A stretch of DNA of 64,000 nt from Tubiluchus corallicola (GCA_030141605.1 JAQGDQ010000682.1:49367-113366), one strand, 5' to 3'. Positions 1 through 12,359 are shown, counted from the first letter of the stretch. Translations and numbers: made by a program. Notes: a model not told the origin generated them from the sequence alone.

Positions 1-32
1 GATTCTTAACAAACGATCGTTTTTTTTAAGTT

Positions 33-231
33 TTATGACACATTCAGACGTAGAGACTTTTCTCCGAGAGTAAAAGTCGCACTTGTGAACAGCTTGGCAA
101 CTTCTCTCGCAATTTATTGCAAACTCGGCGAGATTTAACTTGCGAGAGAAGTTGCCTTGCCTTTCACACGTGCGACTTTACTCTCAGAGAGAAGTTGCGA
201 GAGAAGTCGTTACATCTGAACATGCCCTTAT
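33..231. mobile_element. Fold-back MITE, family C, copy 1
   Basis: Imperfect palindrome. The left end carries a CATTCAGACGTAG-type sequence and the right end its inverse (CATCTGAACATGCCC). Inside, stretches like CAACTTCTCTCGC and GCGAGAGAAGTTG face each other. A second element with similar ends lies at about 54569-54730. No transposase is visible and the target duplication is not clear. The superfamily is unknown; the ends are loosely hAT-like. Confidence 0.6.
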
Positions 232-239
232 ACAGTGAT

Positions 240-1535
240 TATTCAGAGTTGAAATTTCTGACAAATGTGATTTTTGCTCTTGTGCTTTTCCTATAGTTTC
301 TGGCACTGCATATAGTAAAAGTCCCTAAGATACACTAATTTGTTTTCCAGTTTTTGCAGAAGTTATCAGTTTGTATTATCGTTGTTTAGTAATGTTTGTA
401 GCAGCCCATACCACTGTTGTATATATTCAGTTCTTTCTATTATGTATTATGCAAGTTTGTCGCTGGTAAAGAAGAGAGAAAACGTTCAACTTGCAGTGCC
501 CCTGACTGTTTAAAAATAACGAAACCATTGAAATACCTTGTATGAAATGATTTCGCTAATTCTGTAATCGACTAGTTCGTATATCCTGTAATAAAAATAC
601 TGCATAGAGACTGACGTGTTCAGATTAATAGGTTTACGTTAACATTCCGAATGCATATTGTTTATTATTTAAGTCAGTTTTGAAAATGTCCTTGGATCTA
701 AGATAAACATGTCAGGACAGGATTCGGTACTTTATTATTGTCAGCTGCTATAGTTTTGTAAATGTATGCAAATTTATTTCTACAAAAGTATGCAAAATAA
801 AATTCCTATGTAAAAGTTGATTTTGTACGCTGTAGCAATGTATACTGTATAGTCAATATATAGTTGATAAAACAATTATTGTTGCCAGTCTTAATAAATA
901 GGTGTTCAGAAAAGTAGCCATGTGAAGTAACTTTTGGGTTTGAAATTACCCGCAGAACAGAAAAACAATAAAAAAGACAATAACACGTTAAAATACATAT
1001 ACATACTGTATTAAATTTACAGTGCTTAAAATGCGGGATCTCTATAAATGTGTAGCAATGTGACATAGGGACTTATTGCTAACTAGTTAAGCATAAAATC
1101 ACAGAACAATCCTATCTGTAAACTAATAATAACATCTATGTACACACTAAAAACTTATTTTTACATATCAATAGACATAAGTAATGATAACTGAAAACTG
1201 GGTTATAGAGATTAATATTTTATAGTATTATGTACAATTTTTATCTATACAATCAATAGTCTATACAGCCTTGAATTAATAAATTTATTATTAATCTTTG
1301 TGTACAGGTCTCTCTCTGTACTGCCTTTTATCATTTTTAAATTGTAGTGAAAAGTGTAGACACTTGCAAAGAAATTTTATGAAAACGTTTATCACTTTTA
1401 AGCACTGTGGCTACAAAGGTAACAGAATCCTAACCTAACACGCTAATGTAATTGGTGCTACAATTTTACTAATTAATACTAGTCTAAGTGCACGCTCACA
1501 GTACAAAATTAGCAATACATGTAAAGTATCTTACT
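240..1535. other. AT-rich non-coding stretch
   Basis: No convincing coding, RNA or repeat structure was seen. Short open frames here have poor composition and no recognisable domain. Confidence 0.5.
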
Positions 1536-1537
1536 TA

Positions 1538-2004
1538 CAGTAATCCACTTATAAGGAGGCCTGTTATAAGGAGCCTCTGGCTAATACCAGCAAATTTGAA
1601 AGTGCCGTCAAATTTTAGGCTTAAATAATGCCTTTAAACCTTGTCAATTTTCTTACAGGCACAAAAACATTTGTAGTTAAGAAAACACAACTTTATGAAA
1701 AAATTTTACGTTAAAAAGTGAAAACCATGCCAGACATTTCGACTAGCTGCTGCTGTCACCATCAGTCGTAAATTTACAAACATACAACCAGTTTATACTA
1801 ATAAGTACTAATTTATAGTAGTACTGGTTGTATGTTTGTAAATTTAGCACTGATGATGACAGCAGCAACTAGTCGAAACATATGGCATCATTTTAACTTT
1901 TTAATGTAAAAGTTTTTGATAAAGTTGTGTTGTTTTACGAGATCCTGCTTATAACAAACAAATTTTCACGGTCCCTTGAAACTCGTAATAAACGGGTTAT
2001 ATTG
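1538..2004. mobile_element. Tigger/pogo-like MITE with internal palindrome
   Basis: The 467-bp element is flanked by TA on both sides (1536-1537 and 2005-2006). The left end reads CAGTAATCCACTTATAAGGA and the inverse of the right end CAATATAACCCGTTTATTAC, so the terminal inverted repeats are diverged. TA targets and CAGT-type ends are typical of the Tc1/mariner Tigger/pogo group. It contains no transposase. A large inner palindrome (about 1680-1940) with arms over 100 bp and a loop of about 30 bp makes up its centre. Confidence 0.7.
1680..1940. repeat. Long inverted repeat (hairpin) inside the MITE
   Basis: The left arm, about 1680-1793, contains ACAACTTTAT, GACTAGCTGCTGCTGTC and TTTACAAACATACAACCAG. 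The right arm, about 1828-1940, contains their inverses in mirror order. The loop is an AT-rich stretch of about 30 bases. The arms differ at scattered positions. Confidence 0.8.
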
Positions 2005-2006
2005 TA

Positions 2007-3253
2007 GTTGCAAACCCCAAAAAGTATGCGTTTGACAAAATGGCTACCTTGTAAGATTTACATACACAAAATGAAAATATCAACTTGGGCTTGTTTACCT
2101 ATGTAAAAACTGCAACTGTAGCCTCAACAAAAACTGAACAGTCGGCATTACAAATTTACACTTAAATTTTGTGTCCGTGGAAACTTATAATGCCAGCAAC
2201 ATTAAATATTCCAGCTTCTGGCATAAAAGTAACATTTAAAACCAATTTACTATACAAATTTTATCAACCTTTAAGCATCAACGAAAAAAATTTAAAGAGT
2301 TAACACTTAATTTTTCAGAGAATCCTTCATTTTAAGATGCGTATTTTGTCATGGCAGTTTAATCTTACCTCTGGTAAACTCGTGAATCAAAAGTTAAACG
2401 TTCGAGTAAGAAAACGCATAATACACACTACCTTAACAACTGTAACCTGAGATTTGGTAGGTGTTGGAAGAATTTACCTTTAAGTTTAACTACAGGGATT
2501 GCAGCCATTCAGACTGTGCTGTATTAACACATGCACATGTAGAGCTTAATGTTTACATTATATTTAATATTTGTTTAGCTGGATATAATCATGTTAAAAG
2601 ATAAATGTATTCAGTTATGTAAAAAAAGTTAAAGTAAAGTTTTGCAGTAATTACAGATCTTATTTAATGAACTTAATTACAGTAATTGCAATCACAGAAC
2701 TTATTTAATGAACATCCTTAGATCTTCCAAGTACGCAAAGTGACATTTTCAAAAATAAATTCAGTTCTTACTATTACCGTCCTTAGATTACATCAATGCC
2801 AGGATATATTACTATCATTTTAACGACTTTCATGGCAAATATGCATAAAGGAAGTTGTACATCTAAGTATACTTCCTGCAACACGGCAAACACAGCAAAG
2901 ATTTAACGCTGCACGATCCTTATACCAAAAGTAAAATACCCTTTACATTTTGCCAGCTACAGTATTGTACGGCCATGTTCTAATGCAAATGACACGCTAG
3001 TGATAACAGCTTCCCTCCCGTAAGCAAAGGAGCATTCATCACGTGGAGTTACGATGAATTTCAAAGAAAGCATAGAATAAAATTAGTGACACCTTAGCCA
3101 TTTGACTACCATTTCATGCTAATACACCATGTTGATATATTGATAATCAGAAGATTTTCAGTTTTCTCCTTAGAGCTGCAGCACATAAAGCAGTGCAGAT
3201 ACTCTTATAGAGCTTTATCTCTACCACTACTACTATCTTTACAACTAAGTAAA
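2007..3253. other. AT-rich non-coding stretch
   Basis: No gene or repeat structure supported. A minus-strand AATAAA (plus TTTATT at 3254-3259) at its right edge is a candidate polyadenylation signal for the MAF1 gene. Confidence 0.5.
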
Positions 3254-3597
3254 TTTATTGACAATGTCACGAGCTTGAATATTATCGGTATTTCAAATTT
3301 TATAAAATTCAACAGACGTTATTTAGAAAGAAAATAACAGTTCATTATATAAATAATTGTAAAAAATTGTTGAATAGAACTAAATTAAGAATAATGTATA
3401 ACTAAAATTATGCGCAAAAATTATAACTTGTCTAAAATACGTAGGGCTATACAATCTAAAACTTTTTTCACTTTTTTACATTTTAAGAATTATTTTTACA
3501 GATCTATAGATATACTTATATTTGATGTACTTTGTTCAAGAGCTGTATAGACGTGGACAAGCAACGTTTCCCGGAAATCGAAGATTTTCTCGCTGTC

Positions 3598-4311
3598 CTA
3601 ATCTATATCTTCGATGTCGTCATATTCCATTGCGAAATCATCATCCATTGATCCAGATTCTCCAGACACGGCTAAAACGCTGAGAGCCCGGCAGGAGAAA
3701 AACAAAATTCTCTTCAGCTTTTTGTTGTAGAAGAAAAAATTGAAGGACCAAATATTACCCTCCTCTCCGTATGGGTCGGACTCCAGGTCCGGATTGTAGC
3801 TGTAAATGTCGCAGTCCTCTAGAGCAATCTCTGCATCCATGGCTGCCCACAATTGAGGTTTCAACGTGTTAAAAGCTTCCCCCGCTGCCGCATACAAGTT
3901 GGAGTTGACGGTATTCATCACCCACTGTAACGTCGGTTCCTTGCTAAACTCGTAACTCTTTGCATTGCTGAAGTCGTAGTCGGGTTGAAACGAAGCGTTC
4001 AGGGTGCTGATCAGATAGAAGAGGGTCTTTCTGCTGATGACGTCACACAGAGGTTGCTCCTCGTTGTCGGAGCTAAAACTTCGACTGTACATTGAAGTAC
4101 CGGGACTATGAGACATCATGCTTTGCGGGGGAGCCAGGGCTTGCAGGTCGCTCACTCCCGGATCTTGGTGTAGAGCTTTAAACAGTTTCTTATCTGTACC
4201 AGCCATTTTGCAGGAATAACTTTCGACCCGCCCGTATATTCGGCAATTTTCTGTCTCGATCGACAATGCCAAGTTCAACGCATCCAGCTGCGCATTTTCA
4301 AGCAATTTCAT
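3598..4311 (-). CDS. MAF1: MAF1 homolog, repressor of RNA polymerase III transcription
   Basis: A 237-residue protein, close to the vertebrate length of about 250. MAF1 is a nuclear/cytoplasmic phosphoprotein that binds Pol III and TFIIIB to shut down tRNA and 5S synthesis under stress or low TORC1 signalling. Visible hallmarks are the N-terminal MKLLEN and [11 protein letters not shown] (about residues 28-38), a serine-rich linker at 60-90 where family phosphosites lie, the core [13 protein letters not shown] then PDYDFS (about 93-115), and the B/C boxes [14 protein letters not shown] with WSFN, then [10 protein letters not shown] (about 170-208). An acidic tail ends the protein. The ATG at 4311 is chosen because family homology begins exactly there; codons upstream in frame are non-ATG. 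The whole frame is uninterrupted, while vertebrate MAF1 has several coding introns. That suggests intron loss or an intact retrocopy, but no poly(A) tract or target duplication was seen. Confidence 0.95.
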   Translation of the reverse strand: MKLLENAQLDALNLALSIETENCRIYGRVESYSCKMAGTDKKLFKALHQDPGVSDLQALAPPQSMMSHSPGTSMYSRSFSSDNEEQPLCDVISRKTLFYLISTLNASFQPDYDFSNAKSYEFSKEPTLQWVMNTVNSNLYAAAGEAFNTLKPQLWAAMDAEIALEDCDIYSYNPDLESDPYGEEGNIWSFNFFFYNKKLKRILFFSCRALSVLAVSGESGSMDDDFAMEYDDIEDID

Positions 4312-4795
4312 CTTTGCGCGGCTGTTTGACAAAACGATACAGATTCTGATTTCTCAATGTGAATTTTTTGGTATCGAATAAACCGAAACAAACCTAGCTA
4401 AACACAAAATAAAAAACTATATCTATATATTAAGTAATAATAACAGTGAAATGCAGACCAGAATTTAACAGTTCAGTATCTTGCTACATGCACAACACGA
4501 ACTCACAGAATGAACTGATAGCCGTCCCATCGTTAACTTTATAAAACTGCTCGGGTGACTGTTTAGTATGTCGATGCCTTTTTGCTTACACGGCTGTCCG
4601 AAACCCAGTAAGAAAATCGAGGAAGAGTCAACATCCTGACTTTCCCTAGGCATGATGGAACAGGAACAAAGCTGCTTCGCAATGATATCACACCTCGTGA
4701 CTACCTGACTCTTCCTGAGCACAAAGTAAAGTTCTGAAACTTAAAATAAAAGCATTTTAATTGTTACTCGCTTACTCAAGTTTTTTATGTCTATT
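4312..4795. other. 5' flank of MAF1
   Basis: This lies upstream of the minus-strand MAF1 start. No upstream exon or clear splice acceptor was recognised. An 85-codon minus-strand frame here has no domain and is treated as chance. Confidence 0.4.
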
Positions 4796-4799
4796 TTAA

Positions 4800-5326
4800 A
4801 GGAAAATGGCAGGACTGATTAGACTAAATCTCATTTTAATTTATCGGCCGAAATATATATTTTCTTGCCTATAAAAGTTAACAAATGCTTCTTATATTTC
4901 AATAATTAGCTTGAAAGTTAATTAACGACAACCGAAAACAGCTATCACTTACGTCACAAACTAACCACAATTTGTGCAATGGTAGTTATCTTCCCTGCAT
5001 GTCAAACATGTTTGCATCTTGCAGACATGTAAGCGAACAGTCCTATAAGACGCTGATGTTACGTCACGAAAATGAGCTCACAATGGTGTCACAGACAGAC
5101 GAACACTGCAGTTCATGATCATGCTTGGGACGGTACTGTGCCTATTTGTCGGCCTCAAAAATGTGACAAAAAAGCGTCACTTGGTGGATTAGCCGAGCCA
5201 GGCATAGCTTTGAATGTTTAGTATTATTTAATTTCAGCTTTGATATAAAAAAGCTATTGTAGTTTTTCAATATTTTATAGCCTATTTTATTTCCAACTAA
5301 TGTCCACACAATCATATGATTTTCCT
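4800..5326 (+). mobile_element. TTAA-target MITE, subfamily A, copy 1
   Basis: Starts after TTAA (4796-4799) with AGGAAAATGGCAGGACTGAT. It ends with ACAATCATATGATTTTCCT followed by GTAA, a one-base change from TTAA. The interior shares TTCTTGCCTATAAAAGTTAA, GTTAATTAACG, CACAAACTAACCACA and TTCATGATCATG with copies at 27772, 33202 and 55928. It is non-autonomous, with no coding sequence. Confidence 0.85.
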
Positions 5327-6222
5327 GTAATGATAAGTCTTAATTTTCAAAACAGTTTGGGACAATGTGGTGTTTCTGCACTTACCTGCAAGATGTGCTT
5401 ATTACGATAATGGTGCGGCAGGACTGGATCTTAGAAAATCCTCTAAAAAATAAAAAGAAGAAATTTGGTTCAGCTACATTTAAATGCAAATACTATTTAG
5501 ATAAATAGCTAGAGGATAAATGTCATCATTTTCACCAATTACACCTCAGTTTCAAAAAAGTTACCATGTCACATACATGGCTGGATTACCCAACAGCCTA
5601 CTATAGGCTGTAACCTAGGGCCTCCGTCAAGCCTTGGAGGGTCCATACTTTGCATTTCTGAATAACTCAAATAACTTAAAATAAAATTTTAACTATAAAA
5701 AAGAAAGCCAGGAAGTCTGATAATCCAATTTTAATGTGGTGTTCCTCATTTGAGATAAAGTATCCCTGTTTGGGGCCTTTTATTTGAGACAAAGGGCCCT
5801 TCTTTGAGGTCCTTTATTTGAGATAAGAACCACTCATTGAAGCTCTTTATTTAAAATATGGGGACCCCACCTACACAAATGTTACTGGAATATATCACAA
5901 GTAACAAATATTTCAGACAAGTGCAAGCAAATTAGAGGGTGGCTTCGTCTACTCCATAATTTCATTAGCCTAGGAGCCCTAAAAGATCACAATCTAACCC
6001 TGACCACATACCATACAGTCAAGCTTTGTAACTATGGTACATCTGAAACTCTGGAGTAGATCGTATTTACCCGCCATTTTAGTGTCATCAGAATTATTTT
6101 TAACAAAGTTATTTTCTAACACGAAGTTTTTCAAATCTTTCGGTACACAAGTTGTTTTAATGGAGTGCTGATGAAGATATTGATCCAATCGGTTAATGAA
6201 TTTTTATTGCATAACTCTAATA
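5327..6222. other. Non-coding stretch with a degenerate short repeat
   Basis: Between about 5755 and 5880 a GGGCCTTTTATTTGAGA-like motif recurs with gaps of about 30-35 bases (examples near 5774, 5808 and 5840). It looks like an old minisatellite. Nothing coding was recognised. Confidence 0.45.
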
Positions 6223-6742
6223 CAGTCATACCTCGGTTTTCGAACCTCTTCGTACTCATACAAATTGGTTTTCGACCAGAAAATTCCAGTTGAAATTGTC
6301 TCCGTTCTCGACCAGAATTTCGGTACTCGACCAACCGCCAGGCACGTGATGAACGCATGCGCGGCGAACCGAGTAGAGCCGAGGGTAATCGACCGCACCC
6401 GAGAGTAGTCACACAGTCACGTGTTTCTGCTCTTGCTTACGTATACCATCACACTGCTACCAACACGTACGGTTTTTTCATGCTGGAATAATTATGTTTT
6501 TCTTTCTAAGGAATTCCATTATGTTTTTCTTATCAATAATGTCACATCTATTGTTTGAATAAGCATTTTTGCATTATTATATTTCGTTTTAGTAATACTT
6601 TACAGTTCGGTTGGTGCTTTTACAGAACGGATTATTTGCTTTTACATTATTTCTTATGGGAATAAATGATTCGGTACTCAACCAAATCGGTTTTCAAACA
6701 CTTTTTAGGAACGAATTATGGTTGAAAACCGAGGTATGACTG
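6223..6742. mobile_element. Tigger/pogo-type MITE
   Basis: A 520-bp element flanked by TA (6221-6222 and 6743-6744). The left end reads CAGTCATACCTCGGTTTTCG and the inverse of the right end CAGTCATACCTCGGTTTTCA, a nearly perfect terminal inverted repeat. The interior repeats related TTTTCGAACC and CTCGACCA motifs. Such ends with TA targets mark Tigger-like Tc1/mariner elements. Short open frames across it on both strands are not genes. Confidence 0.85.
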
Positions 6743-6744
6743 TA

Positions 6745-8965
6745 TATTGTACTGTAGAGCTGTACTACATGTTGTAAAATACTTAAAACTTTGTGGCATT
6801 GATTTTGAACAACTGGATAATCTTACAAGTGACAGGAAATGCTGGAAACAACTCTATGAGAAGGGCACATTCACCTTTGAAGAATGACAAAGTGACAAAG
6901 GGTGGAGGAGAGAAGAACACTACGCTATTAATCATGGGATCGTTCCCCACATTCCTTTTTCCCATGCCCCAGTGTCCACGGATTTGTCATTCAAGAATTG
7001 GAGTTATAAGTTATACGAATGCTCATTCACGAAGAAATCAACAGCAATAGGTATCGCCATCTTCGTTAATGAGGGGTAACCAAAACTAACAAACTAATGA
7101 ACTTTACAGCACGCATGCAAGATTAAGAGAGCAGTCATCAAAAGGCATAACAGAAATTAGAAATATTTTTGTTGGGGTTTGCAAATGGAAAAAATTTTCC
7201 AATGGAGTTTAAGTCTGTAATCCTTCTCACTTTAGGTCAAGATTAAATATACTGGCAGCACATTCTAGAAAAAATTGTTGATCTTAGACTGTCAGAGCTC
7301 AGTCCAGAATCGGAACGTGCTGCTTTTTTCACATACAAGCATGCGTATAGTAAACTATGAAAACTGGAGAGCTTCGTATACTATTGTAACAGCACTGAGT
7401 ACTGACAATCCTGACTGGCTAGACTAGAAAACCTGCAATTCACAAAAACCTCATTTAGCACTAAAGTCTTGCCGTGTCTAAACTTTGTATTAACCACAGT
7501 CTCGTGACAGTAAATGTAAATAATTGTTAAAATGAGAGACAAAGGGTTAGCATATTATAATTATTATTTTCAGTATGCATTTTCGAAAAATCCACCCTAA
7601 ACTGACTGGCTTCATTGGCTTAAAATATGCAAACCTTGTCCATAAAAGATAAGTGTGACTTTTCATCAATGACCGCTTGTCTCAGCAGGTACAACACAAA
7701 GGTGGTCTGTCTTTCTCTTACAATATAGGCCTATATGCTAAAATAAAATATTTAGCGATGTGGTTCAAACTAATATATTGCGTTTAAAGTGCTGCACTAT
7801 TTTATTGTGTTTCAAGCTTTGAATTTAATTTGGAAACCAACCGACAGTTTTAAAAATGCACTAGATGAATAATTCTGCACTACAGGCTTCCTATAGATAT
7901 TAATACCATTGCGATATAATGGCAGCTCCACTGAGGCGTGATTTTATGCAGAACACTTTTTTGAAAATATCTATCCAACGGCACAAAGAATTCTTTACTA
8001 TTTATCTGCAGATAACTATTTTGATATATCTCACAACTTGCTCACTGTTAAGGCTTACCACGGTAGTGCAAAATAAAATGATCCTTATTCTTATACAGTA
8101 ATGTATCTAAAGGGCAATAGTTGAAATTTGATGATGTGAGTTAAATAAATTATGTTATTAGTGTGGCCACATTTTATATAATGTGTTACTGATTTCATAA
8201 TTCCACAGCACAATTAATCGCAGGTAAGAGCAAATAATTTAATCAACATCCACTAAGGTTTAATGCAACCTTTTCCGACTACAAAAAATTATCATCGCAC
8301 ATCAAGGTTAGATGCTCTCTTTTTAAACTATTTGGCATTAAGCACAATTTTTCGATATGTGTACGTTACTATTGCCATTGGTTCTACTATTACTGAGCTA
8401 ATACTAGTAATACAGTAATATAATAAGTTGCAATAGGAATTGCACTGCCACTGCCGACACTACCTCCTTCTCACTCCAAACCTTCCCTTCCTCTCCGTCA
8501 TACCCACAACAGCAACACATGCACGATTTATTCCGCAAAACTTAAAGTTACCTTATTTTCAGAAAACAGAAAAATCAATCGGAATTTTGCAAATAAACAA
8601 CCAAGCAAAATCAAAATTTAACCTATTTATTTTGTTGTTTTGCAGGTTACCTAATAAATAAAAGCAAATTGCTCGATGTTGAAACGCGAAACAGCTGTTT
8701 TGAGTTAAGTACAAATATTGACCACTAGGCGACACTGTACTTGAACATTTTCTGTGACTTAACACGTTTTGTAGAATAAAGTTGCACAGATTTGACTTTT
8801 AAAAATAATAATATAATTTTTCTTGTTCTTAACCAACAGTTTGATAAAAATACTATATCTCATAAAAATAACTGCTAATATTATTATCCGTGTTTGTTTT
8901 ATAACAACAGCACTTAAAAAATTAGCAAAATTATTATAAGATCACATCAACGTATTAATTATAAT
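6745..8965. other. Non-coding stretch
   Basis: No exon with a recognisable domain or good splice context, and no clear repeat. Several open frames of 60-85 codons are of low complexity or random composition. Confidence 0.45.
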
Positions 8966-8967
8966 CC

Positions 8968-9840
8968 CGAAAAAACGTAGTACTAGGAATTTTTGGTACA
9001 TGGTGATTTTGGAACAGATAAATTTTGTTCTATCATGTTAAGGTACAAAGAATTTTTGGTACTAAGAAAATGTGGCACAAGGAAAGACTGGTTAATTAAA
9101 AAGTTTATAAAACATTATACTGTAATTAATAGTGCGTGGCAGCTAATATTTTGTCTGTGATTATCCCACCCATGCAGGTACTTTTGAAAATTCTTTCAAC
9201 AAAAAATGAGAGGTTTTCAACTCACCATGCAAATTTTCCAAAAGGCTCGGTCAATTTGTTTTTTTCGGGAAAAATGATCAGTTTCTCTGTTTTTTTACAA
9301 TTTTTTTATCAAACTGAGATAAGAACAGGACAGTGATGGTTAATTACATCACTGGACCGGCAACTGCAATGACAACAGCAACAGCAACAAAATGACGACT
9401 GTAACAATGACAGCAATGATAATGATGATGATAGTGGTGGTGGCAGTTAATAACAAACAACAGACTTACAAACAAAGAGGATGTGAACAAAAAACAAACA
9501 GAAGCAAATGCAATAAATGAGCTGCTATGACTTGTTCGAGTAGGTTACATAAAATATATTTTCATAGTATTAAACTTTTTCTGCACCGAATTTTCATAGT
9601 ACCAAACTTTCCGAGTACTAAGCTTTCCTAGTACCAAACCGTTTTACATTGTACCATATTTACTTGTAACAAAAACGCTTGACAAAAGTTCGTTAGTATC
9701 ACATTTACTCTCTACCAAATTTTCCCAGTACCAAAATTACCATGTACCAAAGTCTCCTGTTACCAAAACGTTCTTGTACCAAAATTACCAGCACCAAACG
9801 TACCTGTACCAAACTTATTAGTACCAAGACCTACTGCGCA
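8968..9840. repeat. Opposed arrays of a TTTGGTAC / GTACCAAA motif
   Basis: At the left (about 8975-9075) the motif reads TTTTTGGTAC several times. At the right (about 9580-9832) the inverse, GTACCAAA, recurs every 15-25 bases in more than ten degenerate forms. Right-hand segments inverted resemble the left, for example TTTGGTACATGGT followed by ATTTTGG. The intervening 500 bp has short ACA/ATG runs (about 9366-9450). This may be a fold-back element with subterminal motif arrays. Confidence 0.55.
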
Positions 9841-10585
9841 CCATCTTAGCTAAGGCATTTTAAACAAGAAAAATCATCAAAACATAGAAACTTTTAAAAT
9901 TGTTTGCCCTATTCAAAGTACACGTAAGAACTACTAATGCAGCAGCATGTCTGTCTGTTCATTTTCATATTTGTTTTTTTAACCTGGTCTTAAATTTTTT
10001 ATACATGTCTTCTAAACTTTTTATGCAAGTTCTTGATTCGTGTGGATCATTATTACTCCAACCCGAATTTTAATTTTAATGTTGTTAAATGTTAATTACG
10101 GTCCACAATGTTTCCCAGTATTCATTTTGTGAATCAGCACAGATTGTCACATTAACCAATTGTTTTAAAACAGCTAACATTAGTCACCACCCCCCTATTT
10201 TGCTCTCTGTTATTATAAAAGTATGTTAGCCAGGTAATTCAACAGTTTCTTCATTAATTTCAATAGACGCGTTTTTACTACGAGATGAGATCACAAGTCT
10301 TTGAATTCGTAGGGATTATATTTGTAGAGTATTAATGCGCTAATTTCTTAAGAAGTAATTTTGATTGTTTGAGTAAACCAATTTCCTTGTTTAACATGGA
10401 AATTTAACATTGTTCTCCGCACCTTGCACTATATAGTTTTGTAGGAGATCCATTATGTTATTCATATGTTACTTTTCTTCAAACTATTTTCTCTGTCGAG
10501 AGAATACCATGGTTACTTCGTTGCAGGGCACTAACTCTGACATGTGTGTGCGTGAAACCTCGGAAGACTTGAATTTTGATAAAAA
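9841..10585. other. 5' flank of the K2P-like exon
   Basis: AT-rich with no recognisable exon or repeat. It probably holds the 5' UTR and promoter of the exon at 10631, but no TATA-like element stands out. Confidence 0.35.
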
Positions 10586-10630
10586 TTGAGTGTTTTCTGT
10601 AAATATGTTGGAGTTTATAGAAGACAGAAG

Positions 10631-10812
10631 ATGTTATATTGCAGGAAAAGCACTGGACGTTTGATTGTCTTATTGTTATTTTATCTATTCTTTTTAGTGA
10701 TAGGAGCTTCGATATTTTCTGCTGTCGAGGCGCCAATGGAAATTGATCGTATTAGGAAATTACGTGATATTCGTTACAAGTTTTTGACAGGCAATTCTTG
10801 TTTAAAAGGTTT
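10631..10812 (+). CDS. First coding exon of a TWIK-like two-pore-domain K+ channel (partial)
   Basis: About 60 residues starting MLYCRKSTGR. There is one strongly hydrophobic segment (about 10-31, LIVLLLFYLFFLVIGASIFS), then SAVEAP and a basic helix with RKLRDIRYKFL, followed by SCLKG. This order, TM1 then A-x-F-S-x-V-E-x-P then R-K-L-x-x-x-x-x-F-L then C-L, is that of the TWIK (KCNK1/6/7) group of leak potassium channels, where the cap cysteine and TM1 come first. The exon ends at GTTTGT (10809) or, better matching the donor consensus, GTAAGC (10813). I found no exon with a GYG selectivity filter downstream in this window, so the rest lies beyond an intron over 50 kb long or the copy is incomplete. 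The ATG is the only one in frame close upstream of TM1. Confidence 0.6.
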
Positions 10813-12355
10813 GTAAGCATGCATTTTTGGTAGAGGAAAGAAAAAACTAAAATATTTTATGCATGTTATTCAAGTTGTCAATTAATCAAGAAGACAGGAG
10901 AAATATGAACCAACAATTTTATGGATAAAGATCAATTATATTGCATGTCAAACCTTGAATGGGATCTAATTCAAGTCAAAGCAGTTTTTCTATAACATTT
11001 CAGGAACGAATGCGTGTATAAAAATATATAAACATAAATAGAGTAGTAAATGTGTTAATTAAGGCTGAAATAAAGTCAACGAGATATTTTACTTTTACTT
11101 TTAGGAAATGGACTAAAAAGTCATCAAGTCAGCTGCTCTTAATTTGGTATAATTTTATTAATGTAGACCTAATCCTGTAAGCCTATGACTAATTAATCAT
11201 TGTTATTTGCTAGTACTATGGAAGTGCTGTTGGAACTAGCAATTATGTGTGTGTTACAAGTGCCCCTTTTAACAAGAAAGTAACCATTATTCTCTTTCTC
11301 TATTTATCGTACTAACATACTGATATACTAACCATAAAACTTTAAATGTTTACAAAATCTTATCCAAAATTGCCATAGTGTTATATATTTAATAATAACT
11401 TATGTTATTGCCTTCTGTGTCCCCATAAGCTGCAGCTTCTGTAGCCTCCCCTAAAACGTAAGTCATCTAATGTTGCTTATTCTAAAAACATAAATTTACA
11501 AACACATATGTTGTAATATGTACCAGTTTTGTGTAATTCATAAGCAAAATTCATCTAAGCGTTATCCGGTGTTCGTCCTAATAAATCGAATTTGACTTGA
11601 ATTTGAATTGATTTTAACAAGCTTTAAAAGTTTTGAAGGACTGTCCATTGTCTGTGAAAACAAATTTAGTTTGACATGTGATGCTAAACGTTTGTGCTTT
11701 TCTTTATTGACTACACACATGGAACGAATATGTCTTGCACAAGAGAAACAAAAACAATAATTGTTTAGCATCTCGACATAGGCTGCCATTTTCTTCAGTC
11801 ACTTGTGATCCGCTTTCGATCATTGGTTGATTGTTGCACCGCGACTGTTTATCGCTTTGCAGAAAGAGATTTTTATGGAGCAGATATTTCACACTGCAGG
11901 CTTAAATGCTTGATTCTGTTTTGCGAATCAAGCTGTGCTCATTTTGCAAGATGTTTCCGTTTTTTTCTCGAGCACAGAAGAACATCAAAACTACTGTTCT
12001 CTGGTTTTGTTCTTTTTTCTGTGTTTTTTCCTGTCCGTGTGTGCTATAGTCACCTTTGCTTCTGAACTGAATGACTCCCAAGTGTAATACAAATTCATTA
12101 GCTTTGTGTACCTGCAGCTTGGTAGGAACACTAACTGAAAATCTGTTTGACAGTGTTATTACTACTACTCAAATTTTTACTGACACTGTACCTTTCTTAT
12201 CTTTTTATACTATTAATAAATACGTCACATTTCTGTATCATAATAAACAAGTTTTCTGTTCTTCTTAAGCTTAAACAAGCAAAGTCAAGTTGTTGATGTT
12301 GTTGTTGTTTACTGTTTTTAAACTGCTTTGCAACAAGTCTTTTATGTGATTTACG
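10813..12355. other. Putative intron with a decayed LINE 3' motif
   Basis: No exon recognised. Positions 11111-11130 carry GACTAAAAAGTC followed by ATCAAGTC, the inner hairpin of the LINE 3' motif seen whole at 22084 and 48766. The outer stem is lost here. Confidence 0.4.
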
Positions 12356-12359
12356 ATTG

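Noticed and set aside
6131-6412. Overlapping frames on both strands near 6130-6412
   Set aside because: They lie across the end of a Tigger-type MITE and have no domain.
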